DNA from: Labilithrix sp.
Lineage (GTDB): Bacteria; Myxococcota_A; Polyangia; Polyangiales; Polyangiaceae
NCBI GenBank assembly: GCA_019637155.1
Contig: JAHBWE010000019.1
Coordinates: 1 to 64,000 of the forward strand
Reading direction: 5' to 3'
Length of the DNA stretch: 64,000 nucleotides
In this document: piece by piece, positions 42,439 to 53,390 of the stretch
Numbering within the stretch: position 1 is the first letter of the stretch
How the letters are laid out: each line of letters opens with the position of its first letter
The notes under the pieces: model-generated
What the model was told of the DNA's origin: nothing
The model's database searches: none
Seen by the model: the letters and a program-made list of their open reading frames with translations, nothing else
Position numbers and translations under genes: made by a program

Positions 42439-42454
42439 CGGCACGGCGGGTGCT
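42439..42454 (+). promoter_or_regulatory. Sigma-54 promoter of the ABC exporter operon
   Basis: CGGCAC-N5-GTGCT; predicted start site 42465, one base before the ATG at 42466. Confidence 0.6.
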
Positions 42455-42465
42455 CGCCGGTGGGC

Positions 42466-43173
42466 ATGCCGGCGTCCCTCCTCGAAGCCCGCGGCGTGAC
42501 GAAGGTGTATCGCATGGGCGAGGTCGACGTCGTCGCGCTGCGCGGGGTCGACTTCGAGCTCCGCGAAGGCGAGCTCGTCGCCCTCCTCGGCGCCTCCGGG
42601 AGCGGGAAGTCGACGCTCCTCAACATCCTCGGCGGCCTCGACGTCCCGACCGCGGGCGAGGTCTGGTACCGCGGCGAGGAGCTCACCCACGCCGACGACG
42701 CGCTGCTCACGAGCTACCGGCGCGAGCACGTCGGGTTCGTGTTCCAGTTCTACAACCTGATCCCGAGCCTCACCGCGCGCGAGAACGTCGCGCTCGTGAC
42801 CGACATCGCCGCCGATCCGCTCGAGCCCGACTTCGCGCTCGAGCTCGTCGGCCTCGGCGACCGCGCCGATCACTTCCCCTCCCAGCTCTCCGGCGGCGAG
42901 CAGCAGCGCGTCGCGATCGCGCGCGCGATCGCGAAGCGCCCGCAGATCCTGCTCTGCGACGAGCCCACCGGCGCGCTCGACTTCAAGACCGGTCGCGTCG
43001 TCCTCGAGGTGCTGGAGCGCGTGAACCAGGAGCTCGGCACCGCGACCGCGCTCATCACGCACAACGCGCCGATCGCGGCGATCGCGCACCGGGTCGTGAC
43101 GATGTCGGGCGGGCTCATCGCGCGCACGGAGACGAACCGGCGGCCGGTGCGCGCGGTGGAGGTGGCGTGGTGA
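42466..43173 (+). CDS. MacB/LolD-type ABC transporter ATPase
   Basis: A 235-residue ATPase. Walker A LLGASGSGKSTLL, Q loop FQFYNLIPSLTARENV, signature LSGGEQQRVAIARA, Walker B ILLCDEPTGALD, H loop ITHN. This is the MacB/LolD class that works with FtsX-type permeases. ATG falls right at the predicted transcription start; GTG at 42460 is an alternative. Coupled by GTGA to the permease. Confidence 0.93.
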   Translation: MPASLLEARGVTKVYRMGEVDVVALRGVDFELREGELVALLGASGSGKSTLLNILGGLDVPTAGEVWYRGEELTHADDALLTSYRREHVGFVFQFYNLIPSLTARENVALVTDIAADPLEPDFALELVGLGDRADHFPSQLSGGEQQRVAIARAIAKRPQILLCDEPTGALDFKTGRVVLEVLERVNQELGTATALITHNAPIAAIAHRVVTMSGGLIARTETNRRPVRAVEVAW

Positions 43174-45539
43174 AGGCGCTCGAGCGCAAGCTCCTCGGCG
43201 ACCTCCGCCGGATCTGGGCGCAGGCGGCGACGATCGCGCTCGTCCTCGCGTGCGGCGTCGCGTCGTTCGTCGCGATGCGCGGCGCGTACGCGAGCATCCT
43301 GCGCGAGCGGGACGCGTTCTACGCGGAGCAGCGGTTCGGCGACGTGTTCGCGTCGGTCGAGCGCGCGCCGTCGTCGCTCGTCCCGCGCCTCGAGCTCGTC
43401 GAGGGCGTCGCGCGCGTGCACACCCGGATCGTGAAGGACGTCCTCCTCCCGATGGAGGGCGCGGTGATGCCCTCGGTCGGGCGGATCGTGAGCCTGCCTT
43501 CGCACGGCGAGCCGCCGATCGCCGCGCCGCGCCTCCGCGCCGGACGCTGGATCGAGCCCGGGCGCGACGACGAGGTCATGCTCCTCGAGTCGTTCGCGAT
43601 CGCGCATGAGCTCACGCCGGGCACGACGCTCGACGCCGTGATCGGCGGGACGAAGCGGCAGCTCCGCGTCGTCGGCGTCGCGATGTCGCCGGAGTACGTC
43701 TTCGCGGTCGGGCCGGGCGGGATGATGAGCGATCCGAAGCGCTTCGGCGTCCTCTGGATGGACGAGCGCGCGGTGGCGGCCGCCTTCCGGATGGACGCGA
43801 GCTTCAACGACGTCACCCTCGCGCTCCAGCCCGGCGCGAACGAGACCGCGGTCGTCGCCGGCGTCCGCGAGGTGCTGCGCCCGTACGGCGTCTTCGCCGC
43901 GCACGGCCGCGCGCGCCAGGTCTCGAACCACGTGCTCGACGGCGAGCTCGAGCAGCTCTCGTCGTACGCCGTCGTCGCGCCCGCGATCTTCCTCGGCGTC
44001 GCGGCGTTCCTGATCAACGTCGTGCTCGTCCGGACGTTGTCGCTCCAGCGCGCGCAGATCGCGACGCTGAAGGCGCTCGGGTACACCGACCGCGAGATCG
44101 CGGCGCACTACCTGGAGCTCGTCCTCGCGATGCTGCTCGGCGGTGCGCTCCTCGGCGTCGCGCTCGGCGAGCTCCTCGGGCGCGGGATGATCTCGCTCTA
44201 TCGCCCGTTCTTCCGCTTCCCCGCGCTCGCGTTCCGTCTCGACGTGCAGACCGCCGCGCTCGCGAGCGCGATCAGCGTCGCGGTCGGCGCCGCGGGGGCC
44301 TTCCTCGCGATCCGGAGCGCGGTCCGCATCCCGCCCGCGGAGGCGATGCTGCCGGAGGCGCCCGCGCGCTACCGCCGCCCCTGGCTCGAGGCGCTCGGCC
44401 TCGCGCGGCTCTTCGGTCCGCCCTCGCGGATGGTCCTCCGCGAGCTCGTCCGGCGCCCGCTTCGCGCCGCGCTCTCCGTCGTCGCGATCGCGCTCGCGAC
44501 CGCGACTGTGGTCTCCGGCCGCTTCGGCGAAGACGCGGTGAGCCTCCTCTTCGACACGTTGTTCGATCGCGCGCAGCACGACGACCTCGAGGTCACGTTC
44601 GACCGCCCGCTCCCCGCGAGCGTGCGCGGCGAGATCGCGGCGCTGCCGGGCGTGATCGTCGCGGAGGGCCGGCGCGTGGTGCCGGTCCGCGTCCGCGCCG
44701 GACACCTCCATCGCGACGTCGCGCTCGTCGCGCACGGATCGAGCGCGGAGGCGCCTTCGCTCCGCGCCCTGCCGCGCTGGCCGATGGAGCCCTTCGAGCC
44801 GCCGCTCGCCGGCGTGGTGGTGAACGACAAGCTCGCCGAGATCCTCGCGATCGCGCCCGGCGACGCGGTGGAGCTCGAGCTGCTCGAGGGCGATCGCCGC
44901 GTCGTGCGCGCGGTCGTCGCGGCGCGCATCGACGAGATGTTCGGCCTCAACGTCCACGCGTCGCGAGAGACCGTGCGCCGCCTCGCCGGCGAGGAGGGCA
45001 ACGTGTCCTCCGTCCTCCTCACCGTCGACCCTCCAGAGGAGGACCGGCTCCTCCAGCGCCTCGCCGAGCTCCCGCACGTCGTGTCGATCGCGCGGCGGAA
45101 GGACGTCGTCACCCAGTTCCACGATCAGGCGGACCACATGGCGGTGACGACGACGATCCTCACCCTGATGGGCGCCACGATCGCGTTCGGCGTCGTCTAC
45201 AACCAGGCGCGGATCGCGCTCTCGACGCGGTCGCGCGACCTCGCGTCGCTGCGCGTGCTCGGCTTCACGCGCGCGGAGGTCTCCGCGATGCTCCTCGGCG
45301 AGCTCGGGGTGTACGTCGTCCTCGGGGTCCCGCTCGGCTGGCGCGCGGGCCAGGTGCTCGTCGGCGCGATCGCGGCGACGGCCGATCCCGAGAGCTACCG
45401 GATGCCGGTCCACGTCTCGCTCGCGACGTACGCGTTCGCGACGCTCATCACCGTGGCGGCAGCGGCCGCGAGCGCGCTCGTCGTGCGGCGAAGGGTCGAC
45501 CAGCTGGATCTCGTGTCCGTCTTGAAGGCGAGGGAATGA
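43170..45539 (+). CDS. FtsX-type ABC permease, eight-helix form
   Basis: A 789-residue protein with an N-terminal membrane helix (about 17-38), a large periplasmic domain, a block of three helices (about 270-400), a further helix (about 430-450), a second periplasmic domain and three C-terminal helices (about 665-780). This doubled FtsX layout occurs in exporters for lipoproteins, peptides or small molecules. Works with the ATPase before it and the HlyD adaptor after it. Confidence 0.9.
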   Translation: MKALERKLLGDLRRIWAQAATIALVLACGVASFVAMRGAYASILRERDAFYAEQRFGDVFASVERAPSSLVPRLELVEGVARVHTRIVKDVLLPMEGAVMPSVGRIVSLPSHGEPPIAAPRLRAGRWIEPGRDDEVMLLESFAIAHELTPGTTLDAVIGGTKRQLRVVGVAMSPEYVFAVGPGGMMSDPKRFGVLWMDERAVAAAFRMDASFNDVTLALQPGANETAVVAGVREVLRPYGVFAAHGRARQVSNHVLDGELEQLSSYAVVAPAIFLGVAAFLINVVLVRTLSLQRAQIATLKALGYTDREIAAHYLELVLAMLLGGALLGVALGELLGRGMISLYRPFFRFPALAFRLDVQTAALASAISVAVGAAGAFLAIRSAVRIPPAEAMLPEAPARYRRPWLEALGLARLFGPPSRMVLRELVRRPLRAALSVVAIALATATVVSGRFGEDAVSLLFDTLFDRAQHDDLEVTFDRPLPASVRGEIAALPGVIVAEGRRVVPVRVRAGHLHRDVALVAHGSSAEAPSLRALPRWPMEPFEPPLAGVVVNDKLAEILAIAPGDAVELELLEGDRRVVRAVVAARIDEMFGLNVHASRETVRRLAGEEGNVSSVLLTVDPPEEDRLLQRLAELPHVVSIARRKDVVTQFHDQADHMAVTTTILTLMGATIAFGVVYNQARIALSTRSRDLASLRVLGFTRAEVSAMLLGELGVYVVLGVPLGWRAGQVLVGAIAATADPESYRMPVHVSLATYAFATLITVAAAAASALVVRRRVDQLDLVSVLKARE

Positions 45540-46813
45540 ACATGTCGAACGTCATCTCGAGGGCCAAGGAAGCGACGCCGAGCGTGGTGCGTACCCTCGA
45601 CGCGCCGAGCCGTGCACCCAAGCGCACGTCGCGCCGCTGGCTCCGCCGCGGCCTCTGGGGCGCCGCCGGCGTCGCGGCCGCGGCCGCCCTCGGCTGGTCG
45701 TTCGTGCCGAAGCCGGTCCCGGTCGACACCGTCCGCGTCGCCCGCGGCGACCTCGTGGTCACGGTCGAGGAGCTCGCGCGCACGCGCGTCCGCGATCGCT
45801 ACGTCGTCGCCGCGCCGCTCGCGGGGAACCTCGTCCGCATCGAGCTCCGCCCCGGCGACCAGGTGACGGCGGGCTCCGTCCTCGCGCGCATCACCCCGCT
45901 CGAGTCGCCGCTCCTCGATCCGCGCACGCGCGTGGAGGCCGCTTCGCGCGCCGCCGCCGCCGCCGCGGGGGAGCGCCAGGCGAAGGCGGCCGTCGGACGC
46001 GCCGAGGCGGCGGCGAGCCACGCCACCGACGACCTCGCGCGGACGCGCCGCCTCTTCGAGGGCGGCAGCATCGCGGAGGAGGCGGTGACGCGCGCGACGC
46101 TGGAGATGCGCTTGCGATCGGAGGAGCTCGCGTCGGCGCGGTTCGCCGCGCAGATGGCGGCGCACGAGGAGGCGATGGCGCGCGCCGCCCTCGCGCGCGT
46201 CTCTTCCGCCGGCGCGAGCGAGGGCTTCGACGTCCCGGCTCCGGCGACGGGGAAGATCCTCCGCGTCCTCATGGAGAGCGCGGGGCCGGTCCAGCCGGGG
46301 ACGGCGCTCGTCGAGATCGGCGAGCCCGCCGCGCTCGAGATCGTGACCGAGGTGCTCAGCGCGGACGCGGTGCGCATCCGCCCCGGCGCGGCCGTGATCG
46401 TCGAGCGCTGGGGCGGCCCCGACCTCCGCGCGGAGGTCCGGCGCGTCGAACCGGCCGGGACGACGCGGCTCTCCGCGCTCGGGGTCGAGGAGCAGCGCGT
46501 CCCGATCGTGATCGACCTCGACGAGCCGCGCGAGCGGTGGAGCACGCTCGGCGACGGCTTCCGCGTCGAGACGCGGATCGTGATCGAGGAGAAGCGCGGG
46601 GTCCACCACGTCCCGCTCGGCTCGGTCTTCCGGCACGACGGCGGCTGGGCGGTGTGGGTCGTCGAGGGCGACCGAGCGCGCCGGGTGAAGGTGACGCTCG
46701 GGGCGCGCGGCGAGGCGAACGTCGAGATCGCGGAGGGCATCGCGGACGGCGCGGTCGTGGTCGTCCATCCGAGCGAGCGCGTCCGCGAGGGCGTGCGCGT
46801 GACGACGCCGTAG
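45536..46813 (+). CDS. HlyD-family periplasmic adaptor
   Basis: A 425-residue adaptor with N-terminal membrane anchor (about 38-56), lipoyl half motifs (APLAGNLVRIELRPGDQV and VPAPATGKILRVLMESAGPV), a coiled-coil hairpin between them (about 130-225) and a C-terminal beta barrel. It completes a tripartite exporter with the two preceding genes; an outer-membrane channel is not encoded here. ATGA overlap with the permease. Confidence 0.92.
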   Translation: MNMSNVISRAKEATPSVVRTLDAPSRAPKRTSRRWLRRGLWGAAGVAAAAALGWSFVPKPVPVDTVRVARGDLVVTVEELARTRVRDRYVVAAPLAGNLVRIELRPGDQVTAGSVLARITPLESPLLDPRTRVEAASRAAAAAAGERQAKAAVGRAEAAASHATDDLARTRRLFEGGSIAEEAVTRATLEMRLRSEELASARFAAQMAAHEEAMARAALARVSSAGASEGFDVPAPATGKILRVLMESAGPVQPGTALVEIGEPAALEIVTEVLSADAVRIRPGAAVIVERWGGPDLRAEVRRVEPAGTTRLSALGVEEQRVPIVIDLDEPRERWSTLGDGFRVETRIVIEEKRGVHHVPLGSVFRHDGGWAVWVVEGDRARRVKVTLGARGEANVEIAEGIADGAVVVVHPSERVREGVRVTTP

Positions 46814-46823
46814 GGCGCGATTG

Positions 46824-46847
46824 TTGCGCGGCCGCGCAAGAACTGCG
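46824..46847. promoter_or_regulatory. Palindromes before the globin kinase gene
   Basis: A perfect 16-bp palindrome TTGCGCGGCCGCGCAA (46824-46839) overlaps CGCAAGAACTGCG (46835-46847). They lie about 60-85 bases before the predicted sigma-54 start site, the position of NtrC-type enhancer sites. This would allow autoregulation by the regulator encoded downstream. Confidence 0.55.
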
Positions 46848-46882
46848 CTTTCATCGGGGGCGTGATGGGCCCGAGGAGCGGA

Positions 46883-46898
46883 CGGCACGACTGCTGCT
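46883..46898 (+). promoter_or_regulatory. Sigma-54 promoter of the globin kinase-NtrC operon
   Basis: CGGCAC-N5-CTGCT with GG/GC at correct spacing; predicted start site 46909. Confidence 0.65.
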
Positions 46899-46911
46899 TC
46901 GGGAGCCCCCG

Positions 46912-48452
46912 TTGAGCCTCAGCACGACCGAGCCCGAGCCGATCCACGCGGAGCTGATGCGGTACGTCCGCTTCAGCGAGGACGACGCGCGTCGTCTCGC
47001 CGCCGTCCGGCCGCACGTCGCGCCCGCCTTCGTCCGCCTCGCGCAGGAGTTCTACGAGCGGCTGCGCGAGCACGAGGGCGCGCACGCGGTGTTCTCCGGC
47101 GAGGACCAGATCGCGCGCCTCCAGCGCTCGCTCGTCGCCTGGCTCGAGGGCGTCTTCGGCGGCGTCTACGACGACGCCTACTTCGCGCGCATCGAGCGGA
47201 TCGGCCAGGCCCACGTGCGGGTCGGCCTCCCGCAGCGCTACGTCGTCGCGGCGATGGCGGTCCTCCGCTCGTCGCTCACCGCGCTGATCGATCGTCACGC
47301 CGACGCGGCCGCGACGCGGGACGCGCTGTGCCGGCTCCTCGACGTCGAGCTCGCGCTGATGCTCGACAGCCATCACGAGCACGTCCTCGCCCGCGTCGAT
47401 CGCGCCGCGCAGCTTCCAGCCGGCGACGGCGATCAGCTCCACGTGCTCGAGCGCGCGCCCGTCCTCGTCGTCGGCCTCGCGACCGACGGCACGATCACGC
47501 TCGTGAACGGCGCCACCGAGCAGGCGACCGGGTGGGCGCGCGACGAGCTGCTCGGTCGCTCCTTCGTCGACCTCCTCGTCGCCGAGGACCGCCGCGCCGA
47601 GATCGCGCCGAAGCTCGCGGCGGGCGCGCTCGTCGACGTCCCGCTCCGCACGCGGGCAGGGAAGCGGCGCGTGGTGCGCTTCCGCATGTCCACCGCGTCA
47701 CGCGATCGCGGCGGGCTCGTCGGCTTCGGCGCCGACGTAACAGAGGAGGATGAGCGCCGGGAGCAGGAGAACCGCCGGCTGCGCCTCGCTGCCGCAGGGA
47801 CGCTCGTGGCGGGCCTCGCGCACGAGATCCGGAACCCGCTCAACGGCGCGAGCCTTCACCTCGCGTTCCTCGAGCGCGCGCTGACGAAGTCAGGCACGGC
47901 GGAGGCGGTCGACGCCGTGCGCACCGTGGGCGGTGAGCTGCGCCGCCTCGCCGCGCTCGTCACCGATTTCCTCGAGTTCGCGCGGCCGAAGGCGCTCGCC
48001 TTCGCGCCGGTGGAAGCCCGCCGCGTGTGCGAGCGCGCGATCCAGGAGCGAGCGGCGGACGCGGCCGCCGCCGGCGTCGCGCTCGCGACCGATTTCCCCA
48101 CGAACGAGGTCGTCCTCGATGCTGACGGGCCGCGGCTCGAGCAGGTGATCGGCCACCTCCTCGACAACGCGATCGAGGCGCTTCGCGCGAGCGGCGGCCG
48201 GGTGACCGTGCGGCTGCGGCGCGAGCCGCGGCACGCGTGGATCGAGGTCGAGGACGACGGTCCCGGCCTCGGCGACGCGAACGCCCCGATTTTCGACGCT
48301 TTTTACTCGACCAAGCCGGACGGTACCGGGCTCGGCCTCGCCATCGTCCACCGGATCGTGTCGGAGCACGAAGGCGCGGTCGATGTCGACAGCCGTCCCG
48401 GATCGACCCGGTTTCGGCTAAAGCTTCCGCTCACCCGCCAAGGAACGCAGCA

Positions 48453-48456
<4 letters not shown>
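46912..48456 (+). CDS. Globin-coupled PAS histidine kinase (O2 sensor)
   Basis: A 514-residue soluble kinase. Residues about 12-165 are a globin-coupled-sensor domain with proximal His101 in RIGQAHVRVGLPQRY. Residues 175-285 form a PAS domain. HisKA has His304 (GLAHEIRNPLNG) and HATPase has DNAIEAL, DDGPGL and GTGLGL. Haem in such globins binds O2, NO or CO and controls kinase activity. The TTG at 46912 is three bases after the predicted start site; ATG 46957 would keep nearly all of the globin and may be the real start. Coupled by ATGA to the NtrC gene. Confidence 0.9.
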
Positions 48457-49822
<1,366 letters not shown>

Positions 49823-49823
<1 letters not shown>

Positions 49824-49838
49824 GGCACGCCCGATGCT
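49823..49838 (+). promoter_or_regulatory. Sigma-54-like promoter of the AAA kinase gene
   Basis: AGGCAC-N5-ATGCT begins at the last base of the NtrC gene; predicted start site 49849, two bases before ATG 49851. A GAGGGG ribosome-like site also precedes that ATG, so read-through translation from the upstream operon is possible too. Confidence 0.5.
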
Positions 49839-49850
49839 TCGAGGGGTGGC

Positions 49851-51482
49851 ATGTTGGCCGCTCTTCGCGAAGACGTATGGGACACCCGCCGGCGGATGGT
49901 CGACGACCTCCGCCTCGAGCTCGAGCAGGACGCAAGAGCTGCGGAGGATCCGCGGGAAGTGCGCGTCGTCGAGACGCACCTCTCGTGGGTGCTCCTCGGC
50001 CGGGACGCGTACAAGATCAAGAAGCCGGTGACGCTGCCGTTCGTGGACTTCGCCTCGTTCGAAGCGCGCGAGCGCGCGTGTCACAACGAGGTCCGCGTCA
50101 ACCGCCGGCTCGCGCCGCGGACGTACCACGGCGTCATCCCCGTCCGCCGCCGGCGCGACGGCCGCTTCACGCTCGCGGCGGGCGGCGGCCCCGTCGTCGA
50201 GTGGGCGGTCCGCATGAAGCGCCTCGACGAGGCGACGCGCGCGGACGTGCTCCTCCAGGACGGGCGGCTCGAGGGGCCGACCGTCGACGCGCTCGCGCGC
50301 ATGATCGCGAGGTTCCACGCCGGCTCCCCGACCGGGCCGCGCATCGTCCGCTGCGGCGAGGCGGGCTTCGTCGAGCGCCACGTCGAGGAGAACTTCGTCG
50401 CGCTCCGCGAGACCGCGAGCGCGCTCCTCGCGCCGGAGGGCCTCGCGGAGGTGGAGGCCTGGCAGCTCGCGTTCGTCCGCAAGAGCAGCGGCGTCTTCAC
50501 CGAGCGGATGAAGGCGGGCGCGATCCGCGACGGCCACGGAGACCTGCGCCTCGAGCACGTGTTCGTGCGCGGCGGCGACTTCGACGTGATCGACGCGATC
50601 GAGTTCGACGATCGCTACCGCTGGGGAGACGTCTCTGCCGACGTGGCGTTCCTCGCGATGGACCTCGCCCGCCTCGGGCGCGTCGACCTCGCCGAGCGCT
50701 TCGTCGCGACGTACGCAGAGGAGGCCGGCGACTACGACCTCTACCGCGTGCTCGACTTCTACGAGAGCTACCGCGCCTGCGTGCGCGCGAAGATCCACGC
50801 CGCCGCCGCGACGAGCGCGGAGCTCACCGATCCGGTGCGCGAGGCCGCGGCGGCGGAGGCGCGGCGGTGCCTCGTCCTCGCGCAGGCCGCGCACCGCCGC
50901 ACCGCGCTCGACCCCGTCGTCGTCGTCGTCGCGGGCGGGATCGCGAGCGGGAAGACCACGCTCGCGGCGCGGCTCGCCGAGCACCTGAGCGCGCCCGTCG
51001 TCGAGGCCGACCGCACGCGCAAGCAGATGCTCGGGATCGCGGCGACGGAGCACGCCACCGCCGGCGCGTGGCAGGGCGCCTACGACCCGAGCTTCAGCGT
51101 GAAGGTCTACGCCGAGATGAACCGTCGCGCGCAGGCGGTGCTCGGCTCGGGCCGCCCCGTCATCCTCGACGGCAGCTTCCGCACCGCGGAGGCGCGCGCG
51201 CTCGCCCGCGAGCTCGCGATCGCGCACGGCGTTCCGTTCCGGCTCGTGGAGTGCCGCGTCCCGGCCGACGTCGCGCGGGCGCGGGTGGCGGCGCGGGACG
51301 CCGCCACGAGCACGTCGGACGCGACGCCCGACATCGTCGACGCGTTCGCGGCCGCGTTCGAGCCGATCCGGGAGCTCTCGCCCGGGGAGCACATCGTCGT
51401 CGACACGAGCGGCTCACTCGACGCGCCACTCGCGCGCGTCCTCGGCGAGATCGAGGCGTGGCCGCGCGGCCTCGTCGCCTGA
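49851..51482 (+). CDS. Phosphotransferase-like domain fused to AAA kinase (Rv2004c family)
   Basis: A 543-residue protein. Residues about 40-330 resemble aminoglycoside phosphotransferase-like kinases (VETHLSWVLLG..YKIKKPV.LPFVDF, DGHGDLRLEHVF, IDAIEFDDRYRWGD). Residues about 355-540 are a P-loop kinase (VVVAGGIASGKTTLAARLAE, VILDGSFR). Same domain pair as Mycobacterium Rv2004c, a DosR-regulon gene. Biochemical role unknown. Two further in-frame starts (49896, 49959) are possible. Confidence 0.88.
   Translation: MLAALREDVWDTRRRMVDDLRLELEQDARAAEDPREVRVVETHLSWVLLGRDAYKIKKPVTLPFVDFASFEARERACHNEVRVNRRLAPRTYHGVIPVRRRRDGRFTLAAGGGPVVEWAVRMKRLDEATRADVLLQDGRLEGPTVDALARMIARFHAGSPTGPRIVRCGEAGFVERHVEENFVALRETASALLAPEGLAEVEAWQLAFVRKSSGVFTERMKAGAIRDGHGDLRLEHVFVRGGDFDVIDAIEFDDRYRWGDVSADVAFLAMDLARLGRVDLAERFVATYAEEAGDYDLYRVLDFYESYRACVRAKIHAAAATSAELTDPVREAAAAEARRCLVLAQAAHRRTALDPVVVVVAGGIASGKTTLAARLAEHLSAPVVEADRTRKQMLGIAATEHATAGAWQGAYDPSFSVKVYAEMNRRAQAVLGSGRPVILDGSFRTAEARALARELAIAHGVPFRLVECRVPADVARARVAARDAATSTSDATPDIVDAFAAAFEPIRELSPGEHIVVDTSGSLDAPLARVLGEIEAWPRGLVA
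49932..49944. promoter_or_regulatory. CGCA-N5-TGCG palindrome inside the AAA kinase 5' end
   Basis: CGCAAGAGCTGCG, identical to the copy at 56073. It lies in coding sequence about 80 bases after the predicted start site, so it is either fortuitous or a downstream enhancer, or the true gene start is further on (GTG at 49959). Confidence 0.35.
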
Positions 51483-51487
51483 GGCGG

Positions 51488-51503
51488 AGGCACGCTCACT
51501 GCA
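51488..51503 (+). promoter_or_regulatory. Sigma-54 promoter of the universal stress protein gene
   Basis: AGGCAC-N5-CTGCA with correct spacing; predicted start site 51514, followed by a GGAGGT ribosome site and ATG 51531. Confidence 0.6.
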
Positions 51504-51530
51504 TCTCTTCCGATCGGAGGTCACGTCATC

Positions 51531-52151
51531 ATGTCCCAGCCCAACACGCTTCGCACCGTCATCGTCGCCGCCGTCGAGCCGAGCGCGGCGAGCGATCAGG
51601 TCATCCACACCGCGAGCTCGCTCGCAGGCATCGTCCCCGGCGCGGAGCTGCACCTCGTCTACGTCGTCGATCCGGGGCCGCCGCCGCACGCGATGGCGCT
51701 CTCGATCACCGACCTCGTCTCCGACGGCCGCGTCTACCTCGATCGCGCGGTCGAGCGCGCGCTCGCGGTGACGGCGGCGAAGGTGGTGGGCCACCTCGGG
51801 ATCGGGGCGCCGGCGGAGCGCATCCTCCAGATCGCGACCGACATCGACGCGGACCTCGTCGTCGTGGGCACGCACGAGAAGAAGGGGCTCGGGCGCATGC
51901 TCGGCTCCGTCTCGAACAAGGTCCTCCTGAACGCGCGCTGCCCCGTCCTCGTCGCGCGCGTGAAGGAGACCGAGCCGGCGGGGCCGGAGATCGAGCCGCC
52001 CTGCCCCGACTGCGTGAACGTGCAGTTCGCGACGCGGGGCGAGAAGCTGTGGTGCGAGCGCCACGCGACGCGGCACGTCCACGGCCGCGTGCACTACGCC
52101 CTCGCGAAGGGCTACGGCGCGGGCGCGATGTTCCTCCGGCCCAGCGCGTGA
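51531..52151 (+). CDS. Universal stress protein with Cys/His C-terminal tail
   Basis: A 206-residue protein: UspA fold (about 8-145) with VGTHEKKGLGRMLGSVSNKV ATP motif, then PCPDCVNVQFATRGEKLWCE and RH, the same CxxC...CxxH knot as the protein at 36178. The two are clear paralogues. GGAGGT ribosome site ten bases before ATG. Monocistronic, with a sigma-54-like promoter. Confidence 0.9.
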   Translation: MSQPNTLRTVIVAAVEPSAASDQVIHTASSLAGIVPGAELHLVYVVDPGPPPHAMALSITDLVSDGRVYLDRAVERALAVTAAKVVGHLGIGAPAERILQIATDIDADLVVVGTHEKKGLGRMLGSVSNKVLLNARCPVLVARVKETEPAGPEIEPPCPDCVNVQFATRGEKLWCERHATRHVHGRVHYALAKGYGAGAMFLRPSA

Positions 52152-52159
52152 GCGCCGCG

Positions 52160-53338
52160 TCAGCGACCGGACAGCGGGCTTGCCGCGGGCAGGCGGAGGC
52201 GGAAGGTCGTCCCGCGATCGGGCGCGGTGTCGAGCGTCACGCTCCCGCCGTGGCGCTGCATCGTCGCGTAGACCATCGCGAGCCCGAGGCCGGTGCCCTC
52301 CTGACCCTTCGTCGTGAAGAAGGGCTCGAACACGCGCTTCGCGACCTCGGCCGGCATCCCCGGTCCGTCGTCGGAGACCTCGATCCACGAGCCGCCCTCG
52401 TCCTCGCCGCTCCGGAGCGTGATCGTCCCCGCCTTCTCCGCCCCCGCCATCGCGTCGATCGCGTTCACGACGAGGTTCACGAGCGCGCTCACGATCTCGC
52501 CGCCGATCGCCCAGACCTGCCGCGGCGCGCTGAGCTCTTCGCGGATGCGGGGGACGCGCCCGGAGCCGGACGCGGCGCGCGCCTTTCCGATCGCGGCGGC
52601 CTCGCGCGCGAGGGCGTCGAGGTCGACGAGCTCGCCCTTCGTCTCCTTCTGCTGGCGGCTGAAGTCGCGGAGCCGCTCGATCGTCTGGACGCCGCGCTGG
52701 AGCGTCCCCTTCATCTCGGCGATGCTCGACTTCGCGTCGTCGGTCTTCCCGCGGTCCATCGCCATCGCGATGACCTGGAGGTGGAGCGAGAGGGGGTTCA
52801 GGATGTTCTTGAGGTCGTGCGAGATGCCGGCCGCCATCTGGCCCAGCGCGCGGAGCTTCTCGGTGCGGGCGAGCATCTCCTGCTGCGCGCGGAGCTCGGC
52901 GAACTGGCGCTCGAGCTGCTCGACGTGGGCGGCGGTGCCGAGCGCCATCGCGGCGAGGTCGACGAGGCCGTCCGCGAGCTCGAGCTTCGGCTCACCACCT
53001 CTCTTGCGGAGGAGCACGACCGCGCCGTAGAGCGCGGCGCCGGCGACGAGGGGGCGCTGGACGTGACCGGTGTAGTCGTCGCCGCACGCGCGGAGCACGC
53101 GCTCCGCGAGCTCGCCGACGTCCTCGAGGTCGACCTCGATCTCGGCCGCGGCGCCCTCCCCGCGCGCCGCCGCGAGGCGCAGCTTGCCGTCGGCGGCGAG
53201 CGAATAGACCGCGACCGCGTCGCACGCGACGTGCTCCGCGAGCGCGTCGGCGAGGAGCGCCAGCACGTCGTGCTTGCCGGACGCGTCGGAGACGATTCGC
53301 GCGAATCGCCCGAGAGTGACGATGCCCCTCTCTTGCAC
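52160..53338 (-). CDS. GAF-domain histidine kinase
   Basis: A protein of about 392 residues. GAF domain (about 15-155), coiled coil (about 160-185), HisKA with His near 195 (QMAAGISHDLKNILNPLSLH) and HATPase (NLVVNAIDAM, DDGPGM, GTGLGLAMVY). No membrane segment or receiver. The GTG at 53338 is chosen; a TTG at 53356 is possible. Divergent from the stressosome operon and so perhaps linked to it; its response regulator is not adjacent. Confidence 0.88.
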   Translation of the reverse strand: MQERGIVTLGRFARIVSDASGKHDVLALLADALAEHVACDAVAVYSLAADGKLRLAAARGEGAAAEIEVDLEDVGELAERVLRACGDDYTGHVQRPLVAGAALYGAVVLLRKRGGEPKLELADGLVDLAAMALGTAAHVEQLERQFAELRAQQEMLARTEKLRALGQMAAGISHDLKNILNPLSLHLQVIAMAMDRGKTDDAKSSIAEMKGTLQRGVQTIERLRDFSRQQKETKGELVDLDALAREAAAIGKARAASGSGRVPRIREELSAPRQVWAIGGEIVSALVNLVVNAIDAMAGAEKAGTITLRSGEDEGGSWIEVSDDGPGMPAEVAKRVFEPFFTTKGQEGTGLGLAMVYATMQRHGGSVTLDTAPDRGTTFRLRLPAASPLSGR

Positions 53339-53390
53339 GCAAGCATGGTATGCCAAAGCGGATCGCCGCCGAAGCGCAAAGGAGCAACGA

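Noticed and set aside
53322..53337. Weak TTGCA element before the stressosome operon
   Set aside because: The -24 GG is not present at the required distance, so I do not place the stressosome in the sigma-54 set.
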